A stretch of DNA of 47,883 nt from an uncultured Collinsella sp. (GTDB lineage Bacteria; Actinomycetota; Coriobacteriia; Coriobacteriales; Coriobacteriaceae): the NCBI GenBank assembly GCA_900547765.1, contig URIA01000011.1, positions 1-47,883 of the forward strand, in the 5' to 3' direction. The position numbers and the translations under genes were made by a program. Below the pieces are notes generated by a model that had not been told where the DNA came from, ran no database searches, and worked only from the letters and a program-made list of their open reading frames with translations. This document shows, in pieces, positions 46,450 through 47,883 of the stretch. Positions within the stretch are counted from its first letter, which is position 1, and every line of letters begins with the position of its first letter.

Positions 46450-47883
46450 ATGGCAGAGTTTATCTACCAGATGTATCAGGCTCGCAAGGCCCATGGCGAC
46501 AAGGTAATCCTTGACGACGTGACCCTGAGCTTCTACCCCGGTGCCAAGATCGGCGTCGTGGGTCCCAACGGCATGGGCAAGTCGACCCTGCTCAAGATCA
46601 TGGCCGGCATCGAGGAGGTCTCCAACGGCGATGCCAGGCTCACCCCCGGCTACACCGTGGGCATCCTGCAGCAGGAGCCGCCGCTCGACGACGACAAGAC
46701 CGTCATCGAGAACGTGCGCATGGCATTTGGCGACATGATCGCCAAGGTCGATCGCTTCAATAAGATCGGCGAGGAGATGTGCGACCCGGATTGCGACATG
46801 GACGCCCTCATGGCCGAGATGGGAAAGCTCCAGGACGAGATCGACGCCGCCGACGGCTGGGATATCGATTCCAAGCTCGGCCAGGCCATGGACGCCCTGC
46901 AGCTGCCCGATTCCGACATGCCGGTCAACGTGCTTTCCGGCGGCGAGCGCCGCCGCGTGGCCCTGTGCAAGCTGCTGCTCGAGGCTCCCGACCTGCTGCT
47001 GCTCGACGAGCCCACGAACCACCTGGACGCTGAGTCGATCCTGTGGCTCGAGCACTTCCTGCACAACTACCAGGGCGCGGTGCTTGCCGTCACGCACGAT
47101 CGCTACTTCCTGGATAACGTTGCCGAGTGGATCTGCGAGGTCGACCGCGGTCACCTTTATCCCTACAAGGGCAACTACTCCACGTATCTGGAGACCAAGG
47201 CCGCCCGTATCGAGGCGCAGGGCAACCGCGATGCCAAGCTCGCCAAGCGCATGGAGGCCGAGCTCGAGTGGGTACGCTCCAGCCCTAAGGCCCGTCAGGC
47301 CAAGAACAAGGCCCGTCTGGCTCGCTATGAGGAGATGGAGGCCGAGGCCCGCGCAAGCCAGAAGCTCGACTGGACCGACATCCGCATTCCCGTCGGACCG
47401 CGTCTGGGCAACAAGGTTCTCGAGGCCCATCACCTGCACAAGGAATTCGACGGTCGCGTGCTCATCGACGACCTTTCGTTCACCCTGCCGCGCAACGGCA
47501 TCGTGGGCGTCATCGGCCCCAACGGTGTGGGCAAGACCACGCTGTTCAAGACCATCGTGGGCCTGGAGCCGCTGACTTCGGGCGAGCTCGAGGTGGGCGA
47601 GACCGTCAAGATTTCTTACGTCGACCAGAACCGTTCCGGCATCGACCCCGATAAGAACCTGTGGGAGGTCGTCTCGGATGGTCTGGACCACATGATGGTC
47701 GGCGAGACCGAGGTCCCCAGCCGCGCGTACGTGGCGAGCTTTGGCTTTAAGGGCCAGGACCAGCAGAAGCGCGCTGGCGTACTATCCGGTGGCGAGCGCA
47801 ACCGTCTGAACTTGGCACTCACGCTCAAGCAGGGCGGCAACCTGCTGCTGCTCGACGAGCCCACGAACGACCTCGACGTCGAG
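46450..47883 (+). CDS. ettA: ABC-F protein EttA (energy-dependent translational throttle), 3' end outside the window
   Basis: The first 478 codons; the frame is open to the window end. Two ABC domains lie in one chain without membrane helices. Domain 1: Walker A GPNGMGKST, signature LSGGERRRVALCKLLL, Walker B LLLLDEPTNHLDAES. Then the P-site tRNA interaction linker with KARQAKNKARLARYEEM, and domain 2: Walker A GPNGVGKTT, signature LSGGERNRLNLALTL, LLLLDEPTNDLDVE at the edge. The arm region in domain 1 (DRFNKIGEEMCDPDCDMDALMAEM, seen as DCDMDALMAEM) and length fit EttA, which binds the ribosomal E site and gates the first peptide bond according to ATP level. Only the last ~75 residues are missing. 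Confidence 0.93.
   Translation, partial: MAEFIYQMYQARKAHGDKVILDDVTLSFYPGAKIGVVGPNGMGKSTLLKIMAGIEEVSNGDARLTPGYTVGILQQEPPLDDDKTVIENVRMAFGDMIAKVDRFNKIGEEMCDPDCDMDALMAEMGKLQDEIDAADGWDIDSKLGQAMDALQLPDSDMPVNVLSGGERRRVALCKLLLEAPDLLLLDEPTNHLDAESILWLEHFLHNYQGAVLAVTHDRYFLDNVAEWICEVDRGHLYPYKGNYSTYLETKAARIEAQGNRDAKLAKRMEAELEWVRSSPKARQAKNKARLARYEEMEAEARASQKLDWTDIRIPVGPRLGNKVLEAHHLHKEFDGRVLIDDLSFTLPRNGIVGVIGPNGVGKTTLFKTIVGLEPLTSGELEVGETVKISYVDQNRSGIDPDKNLWEVVSDGLDHMMVGETEVPSRAYVASFGFKGQDQQKRAGVLSGGERNRLNLALTLKQGGNLLLLDEPTNDLDVE

Noticed and set aside
1..47883. CRISPR array or restriction-modification system
   Set aside because: No regularly spaced repeats of CRISPR length and no cas, methylase or restriction genes were seen.

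Overview
The window looks like chromosomal DNA from an anaerobic, high-GC Gram-positive bacterium of the Coriobacteriia, most like Collinsella. This is an inference from several things: GC-rich coding DNA with strong AGGAGG-type ribosome binding sites and regular use of GTG and TTG starts; an oxygen-sensitive ribonucleotide reductase (NrdD/NrdG) as the only RNR here; actinobacterial-type LexA boxes; and the mix of actinobacterial and firmicute-like protein families. No rRNA and no CRISPR array are present. There is one tRNA (Val, GAC). About 46 protein genes are supported. Most are short housekeeping operons separated by clear hairpin terminators.

Layout. 1-5100 (minus strand): glmM, a large DUF4012 membrane protein and an EamA exporter. 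5300-9300: tRNA-Val, then nrdD behind an NrdR box and a long structured leader, then nrdG; the nrdD-nrdG gap is packed with long palindromes. 9360-11030: folate genes folE, an HD hydrolase and folB. 11040-18450: a YgjP-like metallopeptidase, an M19 dipeptidase, a SlyD + UreE-like pair, a HAD phosphatase, a Fur/PerR repressor, acylphosphatase, an oxidoreductase, RNase H and a LysR regulator. 18500-20030: O-acetylhomoserine sulfhydrylase behind a promoter, a LysR-type site and a short Cys-containing leader ORF inside mutually exclusive hairpins. 20340-26330: a secreted protein, a small membrane protein, a ketopantoate reductase, a cyclase-like mini-protein, a ferredoxin-like aldo/keto reductase, an oxidoreductase and endonuclease IV; the last two each follow one copy of a covarying hairpin. 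26478-29583: a complete polar amino acid ABC importer. 29700-33400: flavodoxin + DUF3793 (iron-linked), a FeoB-associated/HMA fusion under a CsoR-like operator, and a LexA-controlled Y-family polymerase with its YolD partner. 33600-36020: a cut-down iron-alcohol-dehydrogenase domain and pgi.

The most unusual region is 35991-39526. The last codons of pgi and its terminator occur twice, about 3.5 kb apart, in the same orientation. Between the copies lie three minus-strand genes: a VirD4-like ATPase without a membrane anchor, a ClpP-like protease with an intact catalytic triad, and an unrecognised protein. This has the form of an integrative element (or its remnant) that entered the 3' end of pgi. 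No integrase is visible.

39800 to the end: deoC, two HAD phosphatases and an FrlD-like sugar kinase, then an AT-rich MITE-like element with 21-bp inverted repeats, tatD and tcdA, a candidate small RNA, an SdpR/SdpI-like autorepressor and immunity pair, and the start of ettA, which runs off the window end.
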